64,000 bases of DNA from Carallia brachiata (Eukaryota; Streptophyta; Magnoliopsida; Malpighiales; Rhizophoraceae): the NCBI GenBank assembly GCA_021464245.1, contig JADCRB010000071.1, forward strand, positions 4,107,681-4,171,680, given 5' to 3'. Shown one piece after another: positions 1-13,101 of this stretch (positions within the stretch are counted from its first letter, which is position 1; each line of letters starts with the position of its first letter). The notes below the pieces were generated by a model, which had not been told where the DNA came from, did not search any database, and saw only the letters and a program-made list of their open reading frames with translations. The translations under genes and the position numbers were made by a program.

Positions 1-1177
1 CTTCTAGATTTTGTTGGGGGATAAGAATATGGATACTTATCCAGTGAAAATCCCTTTTAGAATATTGACTTCAGAAGCATGGAAATTATAAACATTGTGC
101 TATCTTGTATTCCTTTTGTAGAAGAAATTTTAAGCCCTCTTTCTCCATTTTTCAAATGAACTGAAGGTTTTGGGGAAGTTGACCATTTGAGTGATGGATA
201 GTTACTAATTCAAGATGTGAAATCAAAGCCTAGTATCAAACATCTATGTGTGTTTGGGAGAGGGGGAAGCATTCTTACAAGGAGAACTGAAAAATTGTTT
301 AAATGTGAGAGGGAGGGAGAGAGGAGCAGAAAGAGAGTTGCATTTGGACAGGGGCAACCTGCAAAAGTTGCTTGATGTCTTTTTCATTCCTTCTCAAGGT
401 TTTGTCTAATTAAAAAGTCATTTACTTTGAGGTATCTCCTTTTCTTACATTATGCATAGTGCAGTGGTTAGGAGGCTTGCTGGTCTTGGAATTAGAAGGC
501 ATAGGAGTCTTGATAACTGTCCAGTTATGTCTTGCAGGATGATGTCAGTATGGGTATGATATCAGTGTGGGGAACTGCATGATTTTGTATTATCTTTGGA
601 TTGAAATCTTGTTTGACCTAGTTGCACATATATGAATTACTTATCATGGGATTGAACTAGTTATATTCATTTATAAATTTTTACCCTTGATAATACTTGA
701 ATTGCATAAGGCAATGATAAAAATGTAGGTACATATGAAGAAGGGAGGAGCTGTTGCACAGTAGAAGAAATTTAGTAAATCATATGGTGTGGAGTTTGAA
801 TTGTATTGATGAATCGGCAATAAGTTTTCAAATCAACCAAGGGTAGATGGGCTTAGGTAGCTTCTAGCAGATGTCAGATTGTCAGAGTTTGGACTTTGGA
901 GTGGTACAGAAAGTTTCATTGCACATGTGCACATTTCAATGTAAAAGAAGGTTAGAGCACAATTGTTACTTTGGTTTAAAGAGCCTCTTTTTCCACCGTG
1001 CAGCCTTGAGTTTGATGGTCAACTGTAAATATCCTTAGCTTGTTTAGTTTCTACTAGTTAATCTGGGGCGCATTCAATGTTATATTTGTCTCACAGCTAT
1101 AATATTTCTAAGTGACTCTGAATCTTATGCTGTCCACGGTAGGTAGTCACATTCATTGGTGGAAATATTGAGTGCAG
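1..1177 (+). other. intron or upstream part of the E2 gene
   Basis: No exon was recognised here. The first coding exon in the window begins after an AG acceptor at 1176-1177 and starts inside a lipoyl domain, in codon phase 2, so the mitochondrial presequence and the lipoyl-lysine exons must lie further left or be hidden here. A purine-rich stretch of G and A runs at about 305-345. A short frame starting ATG near 452 encodes an arginine-rich peptide that resembles a targeting peptide, but it has no splice link to the E2 exons and is not called. Confidence 0.5.
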
Positions 1178-3408
1178 GTATGTGGCTAAGATATTAGCAC
1201 CTGAAGGTTTCAAGGATGTGGCTGTCGGGCAGCCTATTTCAGTAATAGTAAGTTCTAACCATTTTTCCATTTGCTCCTCTAGTTTCTGTGTTGACATGGT
1301 AGTGGCAGGTGAGGAAACTAATGGTTGCTGTTTTGCAAGGTTGAAGATGCTGATAATATTGAAACTGTAAAAAATTCCATCAGTGGTGGAACGCAGATCA
1401 AAGCACAGAGGTCGCCCCATCATGATTCTACAGGTGAATCTACAGATCAGCAGTCCAGCTTTACAAGGATAAGTCCTGCTGCTAAATTACTGATTTCTGA
1501 GCACAACATGGATACATCATCATTAAGGGCATCAGGCCCTCATGGTACTCTGCTAAAGAGTGATGTTCTGGCAGCAATCAAATCAGGGATGGTGTCTTCA
1601 GAAAAATCTTTGCCTGAGGAAACAAGATCTCAATCGCTACAAGAATCCAAACAACCTTCTGAGGCGGCTTTGCCAGAATCAAAGTCTCACTTACAGCTGT
1701 CAGATTCTTTTGAAGATTTGCCAAATACTCAAATTCGCAAGGTACATAAGCTGACATTTTGTCAATAGCTAGTCAACAGCTGAAAGTAGGATGCTGAGAT
1801 GCATGCTGTGAGATGAGACAAAATTGATTTGAATGCACTTCTTCACTTCTTCATGGCACACTTTGAACTAGTGATAAAAAAATCCGATTTTTTGCGAACA
1901 TTGGTGGCTGCACTATGGAGAGGTTCTGGTCATTCTGATATTCAAAATTTTGTAAACTTGTAGTTAATTTTACTTTTATATGTGAATTTCTATTTATCTT
2001 CTAGGCATCATTGCTTTGCAGGTTATAGCAAAAAGGTTGTTGGAATCAAAACAGACTATACCACATTTATACTTGTCCACAGGTTAGACATGCAGTTTAA
2101 GTGGCATGCATGCTTTCTTTGTTCTTTTTTGGATAAACAATATTCGTTTCTATATGTCGATAATACCAGATGTTGTACTGGATCCTCTTCTGTCTTTCAG
2201 AAAAGAACTTAAAGGTATGGAATATAAAAACTTTGTTATGTTCCTTTCAAGTCAGTCTAGCACATGTATCATGTATTGCTGCTTTTGTAATTTACAGACA
2301 AGCATGATATCAAAGTCTCGGTAAATGACATTGTTATCAAAGCTGTGGCAATTGCCCTGAGAAATGTGCCAGAAGCTAATGGTAAGACATATGCTTATTG
2401 TCTTGGCCACTGGTCCAGAAAAATTACTCCTGCCTTCTCAAAAAGCTAATCCATACACACACACATTTCTTTATCAGAGTACAAATAGAATTACTTCTCA
2501 TTTGCACATGCACAACTACGTATACATGTTTTGTTTATGTAACAAAGCTCAGAAGCCATAACACTTCACACATTCCGATATCCAATGTATTGTAGCTTAC
2601 TGGAATGATGAAAAAGGGGAAGTGATAGTGTGTGACTCGGTCGACATATCAATTGCAGTAGCTACAGAGAAGGTATGCTGCTAAAACTCTTAACATTTTA
2701 ATGACTATAAGGCACGAAGCTTCATTATGCATTACCTGCTTTCCAGGGCTTGTTGACTCCAATTGTTAGGAATGCAGATCAGAAATCCATCACAGCAATT
2801 TCCTCAGAGGTATTCTATAGCAACTGCAATATGTTCTGTCTTTTCATGCAGGATACCCTACTCTGTGAGAGATGGGACTTTGTCAGAGCTTGTGTTGCTT
2901 GTAATTGCTACTAAAAATCTTGAAAAATGGAAATATGCTTTTCAATATGCTTACTTCTGAAAATTGTGCCTTGTACTCTCCTGTATCCCTGCCTTCTCAC
3001 AAAAAAAAAAAAAGACAATAATAGCCCTCTGTTTCCAGTGAGGCTACACTTAGGTTCATTTATTGGATGAAAATTGTTCTTAACTGAAAATACATTCGGG
3101 TGTCTTCTTTGGTTGTCCAAGTAATTACATATTTTGAGTCTGTTCTCTGTTTGCCTTCTAACCATTATCATATTCCATGTTGTCTGGCATTAAGGTGAAG
3201 CAACTGGCTGAGAAGGCACGGGCTGGGAAGCTTGTGCCAAATGAATATCAAGGAGGGACTTTCAGGTATTTGGGGTATCATAAAGCTTTCAAGCCTCTTA
3301 CCCATACTGCTTTCTTAGTACCTGAATCATTTTTGATCTTTGTGTAGCATTTCTAACCTGGGAATGTATCCAGTCGATCACTTTGCTGCGATCATAAACC
3401 CCCCACAG

Positions 3409-3442
<34 letters not shown>

Positions 3443-4447
3443 CCCCCCCCCCTTCCTGCCCCAAACCCTGGCAGGGTGTCCATGCACAGCATGGTGGTAC
3501 ACTGCCCTGGATGGGCGGCTCAAGGACACAGGTCCAACATCGACTATCGTTGGAAATCCACCAACGAGAGGACAGAGTGAAAGGGGAGAACTCACTCAAT
3601 TCTTCTGGATATTGATATTCAATAATACAATAAAATGACCCATATTTTTTTCCCAAATTTTCATGTGAAACAAAAAAAGTCAAAATAACATATATTTTAG
3701 TCTATTATATAAGATAAGATTTTAGGAAGGTTTGCAGATCTTGTAGCTGGCAATTTATTGTCAATGTCACGTGGTCTTTTCTCTTGTTATTGGACTCTTG
3801 CAAACTATTTTTCAGAAACAGTGGTGCAGAAAGTTAAGAAAAACCATACTCTTGTATTCTACTTTCTAATTGTTTTAAGACTAAAAGGGTGCTTGCTTAT
3901 AGTGTATCACATTCTATTGGAAAACATTGCAGGCTGGGATACTGGCTATTGGTAGAGGAAACAAAGTTGTTGAACCACTCACTGGAAGCGATGGTAAGTA
4001 TTTGCTGCCTTTGAGTGGTTGACTGGATTCTTTCTAAGCAATTCACACATAACCTTGATTTTCTTTGTGCAGGAATTGAGAGGCCTGCTATCGTCAACAA
4101 AATGAACCTGACTTTATCTGCTGATCATCGTGTTTTTGATGGCAAAGTTGGAGGTCTGTATTGCAGAAAATTTTCCAAGCTGTCAATGAACCTAAATGTA
4201 TCTGTTTTAATTTCTTTGACCATTGTATATAATTCTTTGGTTAATGCTCTTTGGCTCTAGAGGATGCTATTTCTTCTAGTTGAGCATTTAGGGTACTGCC
4301 TGAGTCGCCATTATGACAAACTTCACAATGATCTATGATGTTGGGGTATTATTGATTCTTGATGCTAAAACTCGTTGGTCTGCAGGTGCTTTTCTCTCAG
4401 CTTTGCGTTCCAACTTCAGTGATATCCAGAGACTGCTTCTTTTGTGA
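1178..4447 (+). CDS. LTA3: mitochondrial pyruvate dehydrogenase E2, dihydrolipoyllysine acetyltransferase, 3' part
   Basis: E2 of the mitochondrial pyruvate dehydrogenase complex transfers the acetyl group from lipoamide to CoA. Exons read at 1178-1247, 1340-1741, 2022-2082, 2170-2214, 2298-2381, 2596-2672, 2747-2809, 3195-3265, 3348-3408, 3933-3993, 4073-4153 and 4386-4447, all in phase with GT-AG borders. They encode, in order: the end of a lipoyl domain ([18 protein letters not shown]); an E3/E1-binding domain ([15 protein letters not shown], then [17 protein letters not shown]); a low-complexity linker rich in S, E and K; and the catalytic 2-oxoacid acyltransferase domain with [32 protein letters not shown] and the active-site block DHRVFDG in the exon at 4073-4153. 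The 5' end, including the lipoyl-lysine, lies outside the window. The wording of the linker and domain fits the E2 isoform called component 1 (LTA3 in Arabidopsis) better than the other E2 isoforms. No reading-frame lesion was found over about 1.1 kb of coding sequence, unlike the other genes here. Confidence 0.93.
3410..3452 (+). repeat. (TC)n plus poly-C microsatellite at a splice donor
   Basis: A TC dinucleotide run of roughly 15 units passes directly into a run of about 12 C. It begins right after the donor GT of the E2 intron 3409-3932, so the donor's downstream context is itself repeat. Confidence 0.95.
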
Positions 4448-5789
4448 TTTTAGAAAAGCCCTTAAAATATCAATGGGGTGCCCATTACAAGGATTCAGCC
4501 GTAGCTGTGGATCTCTTTCTAAAAGCTAGTGGGTTGTGAGTTTCTCGAGGCATTTTTTTTTTTAATCTGTTGTCAATTTTAAGAGCATCAACTTTGATTG
4601 ATGCTACAGTTTATTGTGCTGTATCATTCTACCAATCATCGTTGGATAGATTGATGTACTGTTGAAATAAATTGCTTTGTACAATGAATCAAAATCAATG
4701 CGATCTCGAAGTAAATTGCTTTGTTGTCGATTTATTTGAAGATTTTGCCTAATTTTACTCTGTTTTTCAATGTTTATGCGCTGTAGACGTAGTTTCATTA
4801 TTTGCCCCCTTAGAAACAAGAAGAATGACAAATATAGCACAATTGGTGCCATTGCTAGAAATTTCTTTTTTCGTCCTTTTAGCTTAATCCTCTTTTATTC
4901 TATAATCAGTCTTCCTTCCTATGTCTTATGTTTGCAGCTCAGGTTAACCATCGACATTTTTGGATAAGTCATCGGGAACTTTTAAACCTCTATAGATTTC
5001 TTCAATTGAGTACTGAACTGTTTTGAGTTTTAGACTAGTCCTAAATCTTTAGATTCGGTTCTATTTAAGTCTCTTACTGGACTGAATTTTAAAAAGGTTT
5101 AGGACTCATTTAGGACTTAATAAGAGTTTATCCTCTGAAATTTCAGTGTGTGCATATTCCAGCCATCGACCCCTGCCTTCGTAAAGATGAAGAATTCAGT
5201 TGGTCTAGCATGCCATGTCAAATAGAGTGAAAGAGATTGGCCTTTTGCCAATGTTTCAATTTTTGAGAGAGATATCTATTCACGGGTTATCATTTTCGAT
5301 GTTGGGTTTCTTATTTTTCTTTTTGAAAATTGCGTAAAGTGTCGCGTAAACTTATCACCCGATGATATGTTAGAGTTCCATTAAGATTATGTTAATAGAA
5401 CAGATACAGTGGCGATTTTAAAATGAAAGTTAAGGTTTTATAATTAAATTGCATCCAGTTAAAATTGGACGGTAGAAAATAAAAAATAAGTTTCATGATG
5501 AAAAATATTATTTATTGGTAGTTATTCTCATAAATTTTTCATCAAAGATTAAAAAACTCCACCCTAAATAGACTCGGAGAAGGACTCGGAGAAGGTGGAC
5601 TTCTCTTGGACCACTGCTTCAACCCGCAATGCCATCTCCAGAAAATTTTTGATTTTCTGTTGATGATTGGGTTGAGAAATTTTACAGAACAGTTTAGCTA
5701 AAGGGGAAAAGAAAATATGAAGAAAATGATTGAAAAAGAGAAAATAAAAAAGAAAAGAGATCTATCAATAGTAATACTATAGCAATGAG
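4448..5789. other. 3' flank of the E2 gene and intergenic DNA
   Basis: This holds the E2 3' untranslated region (an AATAAA-like word lies near 4665) followed by AT-rich intergenic sequence up to the LTR element at 5790. No gene or clear repeat was seen. Confidence 0.6.
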
Positions 5790-6863
5790 CGTCATAAGTT
5801 AAAATTCTCACTCAAAATTTTGTTTATAATAGTATTAAATCACACTTAACCTCAACCAATCATACACACGGAAATTGTGTAATGGAACTTTATAAATAAG
5901 CACACAACTCACACATTTAAAATAGACACAAAAGCATACAAGAACATTTCCCAAGTTTTATTATTTATCACAAGGTATATAAAAGAATAAAGTTAAATAA
6001 ACTCTCGACAATATTTTACTATTTTGCTCTGAATGATTTCTTTTTATTGAGTACAAATGATAATCCAAAGGATTTCATATATAGGTTTGATAGTTAACAC
6101 CCCTAATATCTAGAGTTTGAAGATAACCATTATTTCCTTATAATCTCAATCTTGATAACCTTTATCTACCCACGATCTTTAGTCACACACGATTTGATGA
6201 GCATTATCTTGCTGTTTAGCCAACAGAATAGAACCACACCCACACGTCTTCAAGAGCCACACTCATACATCCTCACATTCTACATATCGTAGGAAACTCG
6301 GTGTCATACAATATCATGCAGACTTGGCCAACGCCCAGCCTTATTTTTGGGCCTCTTGGCCTAAGCCCAAGATCTATCTGATAGAATCCATGAACATGCA
6401 GTCTAGCATTCTCTGTCGGGCCCATGCCTTGGTCCACCCTGGGACCATATGTAGGCTAATGCCTACATTAAACATTCTCGGTTTATTATTGATGCTTGGC
6501 CAACAGAATAGAACCACACCCACACGTCTTCAAGAGCCACACTCATACATCCCCACATTCTACATATCGTAGGAACTCGGTGTTATACATATCATGCAGA
6601 CTTGGCCAACGCCCAGCCTTGTTTATGGGCCTCTTGGCCTAAGCCCAAGATTTATCTGATAGAATCCATGAACATGCAGTCTACATTCTTTATCTGACCC
6701 ATGCCTTGGTCCACCCTGGGACCATATGTAGGCTAATGCCTACATTAAACGCTCTCGATTTTCACCTTACTTTAAGGAGTGCCCAGCCACTTCAAAGTCT
6801 CATACTAAGAATTGACGTAAGGTACCATTAACTCCAGCTCGATCAGTGTTCAAAGGACTAACT
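5790..6863 (-). repeat. 3' LTR of the Ty3 element
   Basis: It aligns with 11275-12121 along its length, from the CGTCATAAG/TGTCATAAG edge to the shared CAAAGGACTAAC edge. It is about 230 bp longer because a segment of about 280 bp is repeated in tandem inside it. Confidence 0.88.
6219..6770 (-). repeat. 280-bp tandem duplication inside the LTR
   Basis: The segment beginning GCCAACAGAATAGAACCACA at 6219 recurs at 6499. The two units stay alignable through the repeated words CTTGGCCAACGCCCAGCC and GACCATATGTAGGCTAATGC. The other LTR has only one unit, so the duplication arose in this LTR after insertion. Confidence 0.9.
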
Positions 6864-7250
6864 ATTCCTACCTATTGAAGCCAACGTCCTCGTTGGTAGA
6901 ATAGACAAGTAATCTTCATTCTGCTTCTCGAACTGCCATAAAGTCACATCTATTTCTCAGCTCGCTTCACTGTCTAGGGCATTCTTCCATTTGATCAAGT
7001 GCTCAACCTACCTATTCTTCTTACTTTGCCCATGCGTTATGTGGTCTAGGATTATTTCCACCTCACGTTGAAACTTTGTTTTGATTGTAAGGGAGCATGT
7101 TGTGCTCGGTTCTTTGGAGGCTCATCACCTTTTTTTCATGTAAGAGCTTTAAGAAGTTCACATAAAAGGTCGGATGCACCTTCAACCTTTGTAGAGCTGC
7201 AACCTGTATACAATATTACCAATTTTTTTCACCAAACTAAAGGGACCATC

Positions 7251-10200
7251 TTACTTTGGAACTAACCCACGATCCATTAACTTGCTGTTAAGTTTTATGT
7301 CCCTCATTCCTCTGTCAGCATGCTTCCTCATCCGCTTGGCTTCATTGTTCAAGTTATCCTGAGCCTCCTCTAGCTGTTCTTGCTTGGAACGAGCAAGCCA
7401 ATGCGCTACTGGATATCTCCCTCTTGAGCTAGTCCTGGATACATCATTAGGAATAAGGGGCTGCTGGTTCATATCTAGCTCAAAGAAACTCATATTTGTT
7501 GAAGAGAATCTGTGAAGATTGTAGCAAAATTAGGCAAAATCCAACAACTCAAGTCAATTCCTCTGACTTGCAATCATATAGTGCCGAAGATACTCCTCTG
7601 GTAGGATGTTGATCCTCTCTGGCCATCAATTTGAGGGTGGTTGGCAACAGATAAGTTCAATTCTGAACCCATATGTTGAATAATGAGGTCTTAAACCTGC
7701 CAATGAAACGAGGATCTCTATCGCTATAATATCTTCAGGCAAACCAAATACGTTACTACTTGCTTTTAGAAAAGTTCAGCAGCTGTCTTTACTTGACATG
7801 AAGAAGGGGCAAAAATGAACACGATATATTTAGAGAATTGATCTATCACCACCATGACAAATCTCATGCATCACCTTTAAGAATTAGCCAATGAAATCTA
7901 TAGATACAGACACTGATGACTTCGTTGGAACGATAAGGGTTGCAACAAACCTCCCTCCTTTTGTTGTTGTATCTTGTCTATTAATAAGTAATGCACATCT
8001 TCATATATGTCTTGACATCATCTTCCTTCTTGGCTAATAATAGTTGTGAGATAATAAGGTCATCATTCTCTCGACGCCAAGATGATAGCCCACTGTGAAT
8101 CACGATACTCCGCAAAATTTCCTTTCTAAGGCCTGTACCACTAGAACATACAAACGATTACCCTTGACATGTAATAAATCATCATTTAGCCAGTATCGCC
8201 TTACCATAACTTCCATGATTTACTGTACAACTTGCTGATAAATAGCATCATGAGGGGTCTGCGCCCTGATTTTTTCTAGCAAGTCACTCTGAACTTGAAT
8301 GAGGGTCAGCAACTGTCTTTTTCACTTGTGGCAACTTAGAGCATCTACAACCTGATTTTGTCTTATTGACTTGTACTCTCACGCAAAATCATACTCAGCA
8401 AAAATTTATGTCACTGAGCATGCCGTGTAGAAAACTTCTTTTGAGTTTAAAAGAATGTGTTAGCCACATTATCAGTTTAAACCACAAACCTGGTACCAGA
8501 AAATATACCCTCCAGATGTGAAGGTAATGCACCACTGCAAGCATCTCCTTTCACGAGTTGAGTACGCTGCTCTGCCTCGTTGAGCTTCTGAATTTTATAA
8601 GCAATACGGTGACCTTCATGTACTAACACACTGCAGCGGTTTAGTTGATGCTTCAGTCATACACAGAAAGATAACTTGAAATTGATAGCCTCAAGACCAG
8701 CTCCGTAGACATCGCTGCATTCAATTTATCAAAAACTTTTTGGTAATCCGTGATCCATCTCTATGGTTGTCCTTCTTAAGCAAGTCTATGAATGGGCCAC
8801 CTTTTTTAGTAACTCTACATGAACTTCCTATAATAGTTAGGCAAGACAATAAAAGATTTCAATTCCAACACTTTTGTAGGAGTTTACCACTCCACTATTA
8901 CCTGGACTTTTCTCTCATTCATTTTCACTTGCTCTTGACTTACCCTATGCCTAAGGAATGTAATCCCTCGCCAGGTAAACTCACTTTTTTTTTTCGCATA
9001 CAAATGGTGCTCTTTCAACCCAACAACACCAACTTTATGTATGACAAGTGATCCTCCAAAGATTCACTATATATAACTATATCATTAACATATACAACCA
9101 CAAAGTGATCAATAAAATTATAGAATACATCATTATTAAATTGTAGAAAGTAGTAAGGGCATTAGTTAAATTGATTGGCATCACCAAGAATTCATAAGAG
9201 CCGCAGCAAGTGATGTATGTGATTTTTCCTTCATCTTCTTCCGCAATTCTGACCTGCCAATATTCAGACCGCAATCTAGTTTATTAAAATATATGAAATT
9301 TTGGTCAGCCTATCGAACAAGTCTGCTATCAATGGGATATGATACTTGTTCTTCAACATCACCTTATTCAATGTCATGTAATTCACACACATCAGCAGGG
9401 AACCATCATATTTCTTATGAAACAATACAGGGGCACCATATGGGGCTTTGAAGGGCTAAATTAAGCCGACATCCAACAACTCCATCAATTGCTTCCTCAG
9501 TTCTGCCAATTCTAATGAACTCATTTGATATGGGGCTTGTGTTGGGAGTTTGGAACTAGGCACCAAATCGATCTTATAATTAGTAACATGCCTCGGGAGA
9601 AGACATAGGGAGTTCAGAGAGCAACACATCAATGAACTCATCCAACAGATCAGCAACACTATTGGCACCTCCGTAACAATGCCTTCTTTGATTTCCATTA
9701 AAGTCGTAAGATATGTGACTTCTCATTTCTTCAAACATACTCCACTTGTACAGTAGACAACATACCACTCAACTTCCTACCAATACTGAAAGAAGGAGTG
9801 AACTTTCCCGATACAAAGTAAGGATGATCCTTATACATGATCATGAGATTACCCATGTGAGGCAATAGAGTAACTTTTGCACACACATAGAAATCAACTC
9901 CTAGTATAATATCAAAATTATCTAATGAAACCACAATAAAGTTAAGTTTACCTGAGCAACTATCAATAATTCTTTTACCTGTGTTAAACACTTCCTAGGC
10001 TATCAAATTGACTGCCATCATTTGACTCTCAGTTCTGGTAACTTTGAGACCTAGTGACTCACCATTCTCTCAACAACAAAATTCTGGGTAACACTAGAGT
10101 CAGCCATCGCCATCAACTTTTTATTGCAGAGCCTGATCTTCACATACATCAAGCCGGATTGTGGGGCACTCCAGCTTCACAGCATTCACTAAATACAAAG

Positions 10201-11260
10201 AATTGACATGAGAGGGGCCAACATCATTCGGGATACTACTTCTACCACTCTCCTCAACAACTATGGACATTCAACTTCTCCCTCTTGGGACATTTTTTAG
10301 TCTTTGTGGTCCATTGCAGGTGAAACAGCCAAAGTTAGTATTGTCTTTACCTTGTTCTTGGTAGACGGTTTTGCCTTTATCCTTATTGCTAGCATTATAC
10401 TTATCCTTTTTGTCTTCCTTTTTCTTCTTGTCCTTATCTTTGGGTTATTTTCCAGTATTAATCAAAGGACTTGTTGATCTGAAAATTAACTAAACCATCA
10501 GCTGCAACCATTACAGAAGGTAGGCCCTTTATGTCTTGCTTTCTAAGTTCAAGTTGAGCCTAGGGCTAACAATCGGAAAGAAAGTTGGAAAGTTTATCCT
10601 CATCTGACATATTTCAAATGTCAAGATTTAAGAAACTAAATTCCCTCACCTAGTTACGTACCATGCCATTCTGCTTCAACTTTTTTGGGGACTCCCTCTC
10701 GACTACTGAGATGTTATAGGGCAAGAACTAATCTTTTAACTCTTTCTTCAAAATTTTTCACGTCTCGATCTTTGGCCTGCCCGCATTTGCATCGTTATCT
10801 AACCTAGTTCGTTACCACAGTTTGGCGTCTTTGACTGGATACATGCTAATCAGATTGACATTCTTGCCATCTGACACTCTGGTAGCCTTGAATTACTACT
10901 CCATGTCCTACAAAAAGTTTTCGATCTCCTTGGTATCTTGCGCTCTCTCGAAGGCTTTAACCTCTGGCACCTTTATCTTGGTCGACCTATCCATAAGACC
11001 TCCACCTAGTTGAGAGATTATATCTCTCTTAAGGATGGCGATTTCTGCTGTCATCTTACCAAGCCAAGAAACTGTATTTGTAGAGGCTACTATCTTATGT
11101 TGTCGCTACAGATCAATTACGTATTGCTCATGGAGAGCCAATGTCTGGAACACAGGAACTTTGGATCCTCTAAAAGATCATCGAGTACCTTAAAGAGTCC
11201 GGCTATGCGCTTACAAATTGCGTCAAGACCCGAACCACCTACCATTGGTTGAACCCTTTT
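7251..11260 (-). pseudogene. Ty3 gag-pol remnants
   Basis: Only islands are readable, separated by stops and frameshifts. Near 10265-10330 there is a knuckle-like CFTC....GP followed by a degraded lysine/arginine block, typical of Ty3 gag-protease junctions. At 9731-9991 is a protease-region fragment with FDIILGVDF. At 9077-9274 is a reverse transcriptase fragment with EYWQVRIAEEDEGK and GSYEFLVMPINLTNA, where the family usually has FGLTNAP. At 7251-7493 is the region after the integrase core (ARSKQEQLEEAQDNLNNEAK). No intact polymerase or integrase catalytic set is present, so the element cannot move on its own. Confidence 0.85.
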
Positions 11261-11272
11261 GCTTTGATACCA
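11261..11272 (-). other. primer-binding site of the Ty3 element
   Basis: On the minus strand this reads TGGTATCAAAGC, two bases inside the LTR end. It is the complement of the 3' end of plant initiator methionine tRNA apart from one base, and it sets the element's orientation. Confidence 0.85.
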
Positions 11273-11274
11273 GC

Positions 11275-12121
11275 TGTCATAAGGCTAAAATTCTGACTCA
11301 AAATTTTACCTGTGATGGCACTAAATCACGCTTAGTCTTAGTTAACCAGACACACAAAAAAATTGTACAATGAAACTTTGTAAATAAGCACACAACTCAC
11401 AGACTCAAAAGAGACACAAGAGCATATGGGAACCTTTCCCAACCTTTATTACTTTATTACAAAGTATACAAAGAAACAAATCCAAATGAACTCTCGATAG
11501 CATTTTACTATTTCTCTTTGAGTGATTTCTCTCATTGACTACAAATGACAATCCAAAAGATCTATATATAACCTTGCTAGTTGACACCCCAAACTATTTA
11601 GAGTTTGGAGATAACCGTTATCTTCCCATGATCTCTATCATAGCCTAATAATCCTCATCTTTCCACGATCTCATCCATGACTCGATCCTGATAAATCTTA
11701 TTTCTTGTGATCATCTATCGCTTGATTTCAATGAGTTTTATTTACCCATGATCCTTCTTCATGCATAATCTGATGAGCATTCTCCCGATGTTTGGGCAAT
11801 TGGATAGAGCCACACCCCGCACGTCCCCATGATCTATATATTATGGGAGACTCGGTGCCACGCAGTGCCATGCAGACTCGGCCAATGTCTAGCCTTATAT
11901 TTATGCTTCTTGGCCTAAGCTCATGATCCATCTAATGGCGTCCATGAACATGTGGCCTAGCCTCTTTTGTCCACCTTAAGACCCATGTAGACCCAGGCCT
12001 ACTCTAAAGTCTCTCAGCTTTCAACTTACTTCAAAGAGTGCCCAGTCATTCCAAGTCTCATGCTAGGAATTGACGCAAGGTATTACCAACTCTAACATAA
12101 TTAGTGCTCAAAGGACTAACA
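11275..12121 (-). repeat. 5' LTR of the Ty3 element
   Basis: About 847 bp with TG...CA ends on both strands (TGTCATAAGG at 11275, ACTAACA at 12121). It is direct-repeat partner to 5790-6863. Confidence 0.9.
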
Positions 12122-12183
12122 GTAAGTTTTGGAGGGAGAACTGGATGCTGGAAAGTCCATAAAAGCTAGTAAAGCACAGAGAG

Positions 12184-12752
12184 CAAGGTTTTTAAAATTG
12201 GGATCCTACCTAGAATCAATTTGAGATGTTACATGAATCAGATCGTAAAATTAGATCGAATAATTGTAAAATTCTACTAAAAATAAAAAAATAAATATGT
12301 ACTAATATTAATATATATTACTTATAATGAAGCATATTTTATATATATATATATATCAATTCAGTAATAATGAGAAAAATTACAATAATTATCTTCTTGT
12401 ATATAAAAAAAAATCATCTCTTCTCTTTGTAATCCTTAGAGAATAATTTTTATATGTTAGAGCTCTTTTTTTCATCCAAATATTTGCTTTTCCTATATTT
12501 AGTATTCAAATTTAAATAAAAACATATCTTTATAATTTTTTTGTATTATTAATAAAATGAGTATCAAATAAAAAATCTAATATAAAGGAAAATAAGAATC
12601 GTAAGATTAGATTGAGATACTACTGATTATAAGATTTGGATCGAGATTCTATCATATCTAAAAAGATTTTACCACAATTTAGATTGTTGGCTTTATGTAT
12701 AATCGTAGAATCGTAAGATTCTATTATTCGGATCAAAATTTTAACAACCTTG
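12184..12752. mobile_element. hAT-like MITE, CAAGGTTG family, copy A
   Basis: The element starts CAAGGTTTTTAAAATTGGGA and ends with AAAATTTTAACAACCTTG, which is an inverted copy of the start. The bordering 8-mers ACAGAGAG (12176-12183) and ATAGTGAG (12753-12760) agree at six of eight positions, as expected for an old 8-bp target duplication. The interior is AT-rich with repeated ATCGTAAGATT words and no reading frame. The same family recurs at 52568-53640. Confidence 0.75.
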
Positions 12753-13055
12753 ATAGTGAGAGGCCGCAATGGAGTCAACATGCACAGTCTTGTCAAATAT
12801 GCAAGGCATATGGGTGTGCTGTGTTAAGGACTTTAACCCTTGTTTGGAAAAAAAAAAAAAAAAAAAGAGAGAATAAAAGTGTGAGTAATGAACATTGGAA
12901 AGAAGAAACGTATTTCATCTTTCATGGGAGAGTGGATGTATAATGTGACCAAAGAAAGTTAAAAATATTGGGAGAATAGAGAGAATAATTGTAAAATTCT
13001 ACTAAAAATAAAAATAATATGTACTAATATTAATATATATTACTTATAATGAAGC

Positions 13056-13101
<46 letters not shown>

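Larger units (their letters stand above)
5790..12121 (-). mobile_element. decayed Ty3/gypsy LTR retrotransposon
   Basis: Two related direct repeats (5790-6863 and 11275-12121) bracket a 4.4-kb interior. Read on the minus strand, the 5' LTR ends at 11275 and is followed after two bases by TGGTATCAAAGC (11272-11261), a primer-binding site for initiator methionine tRNA with one mismatch. The gene fragments come in Ty3 order on the minus strand: gag zinc knuckle, protease, reverse transcriptase, integrase tail. Flanking 5-mers (ATGAG and GTAAG) match at only three of five positions, so the target duplication has decayed. The minus-strand LTR begins TGTTAGTCC at 12121. The other LTR has lost its first T (now C at 5790) and its terminal A (now T at 6863), consistent with age. 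Confidence 0.9.

Noticed and set aside
452..560. Frame MHSAVVRRLAGLGIRRHRSL, resembling a mitochondrial presequence upstream of E2
   Set aside because: It runs into a stop soon after, has no splice link in phase with 1178, and lacks the lipoyl-lysine exons between, so chance is more likely.
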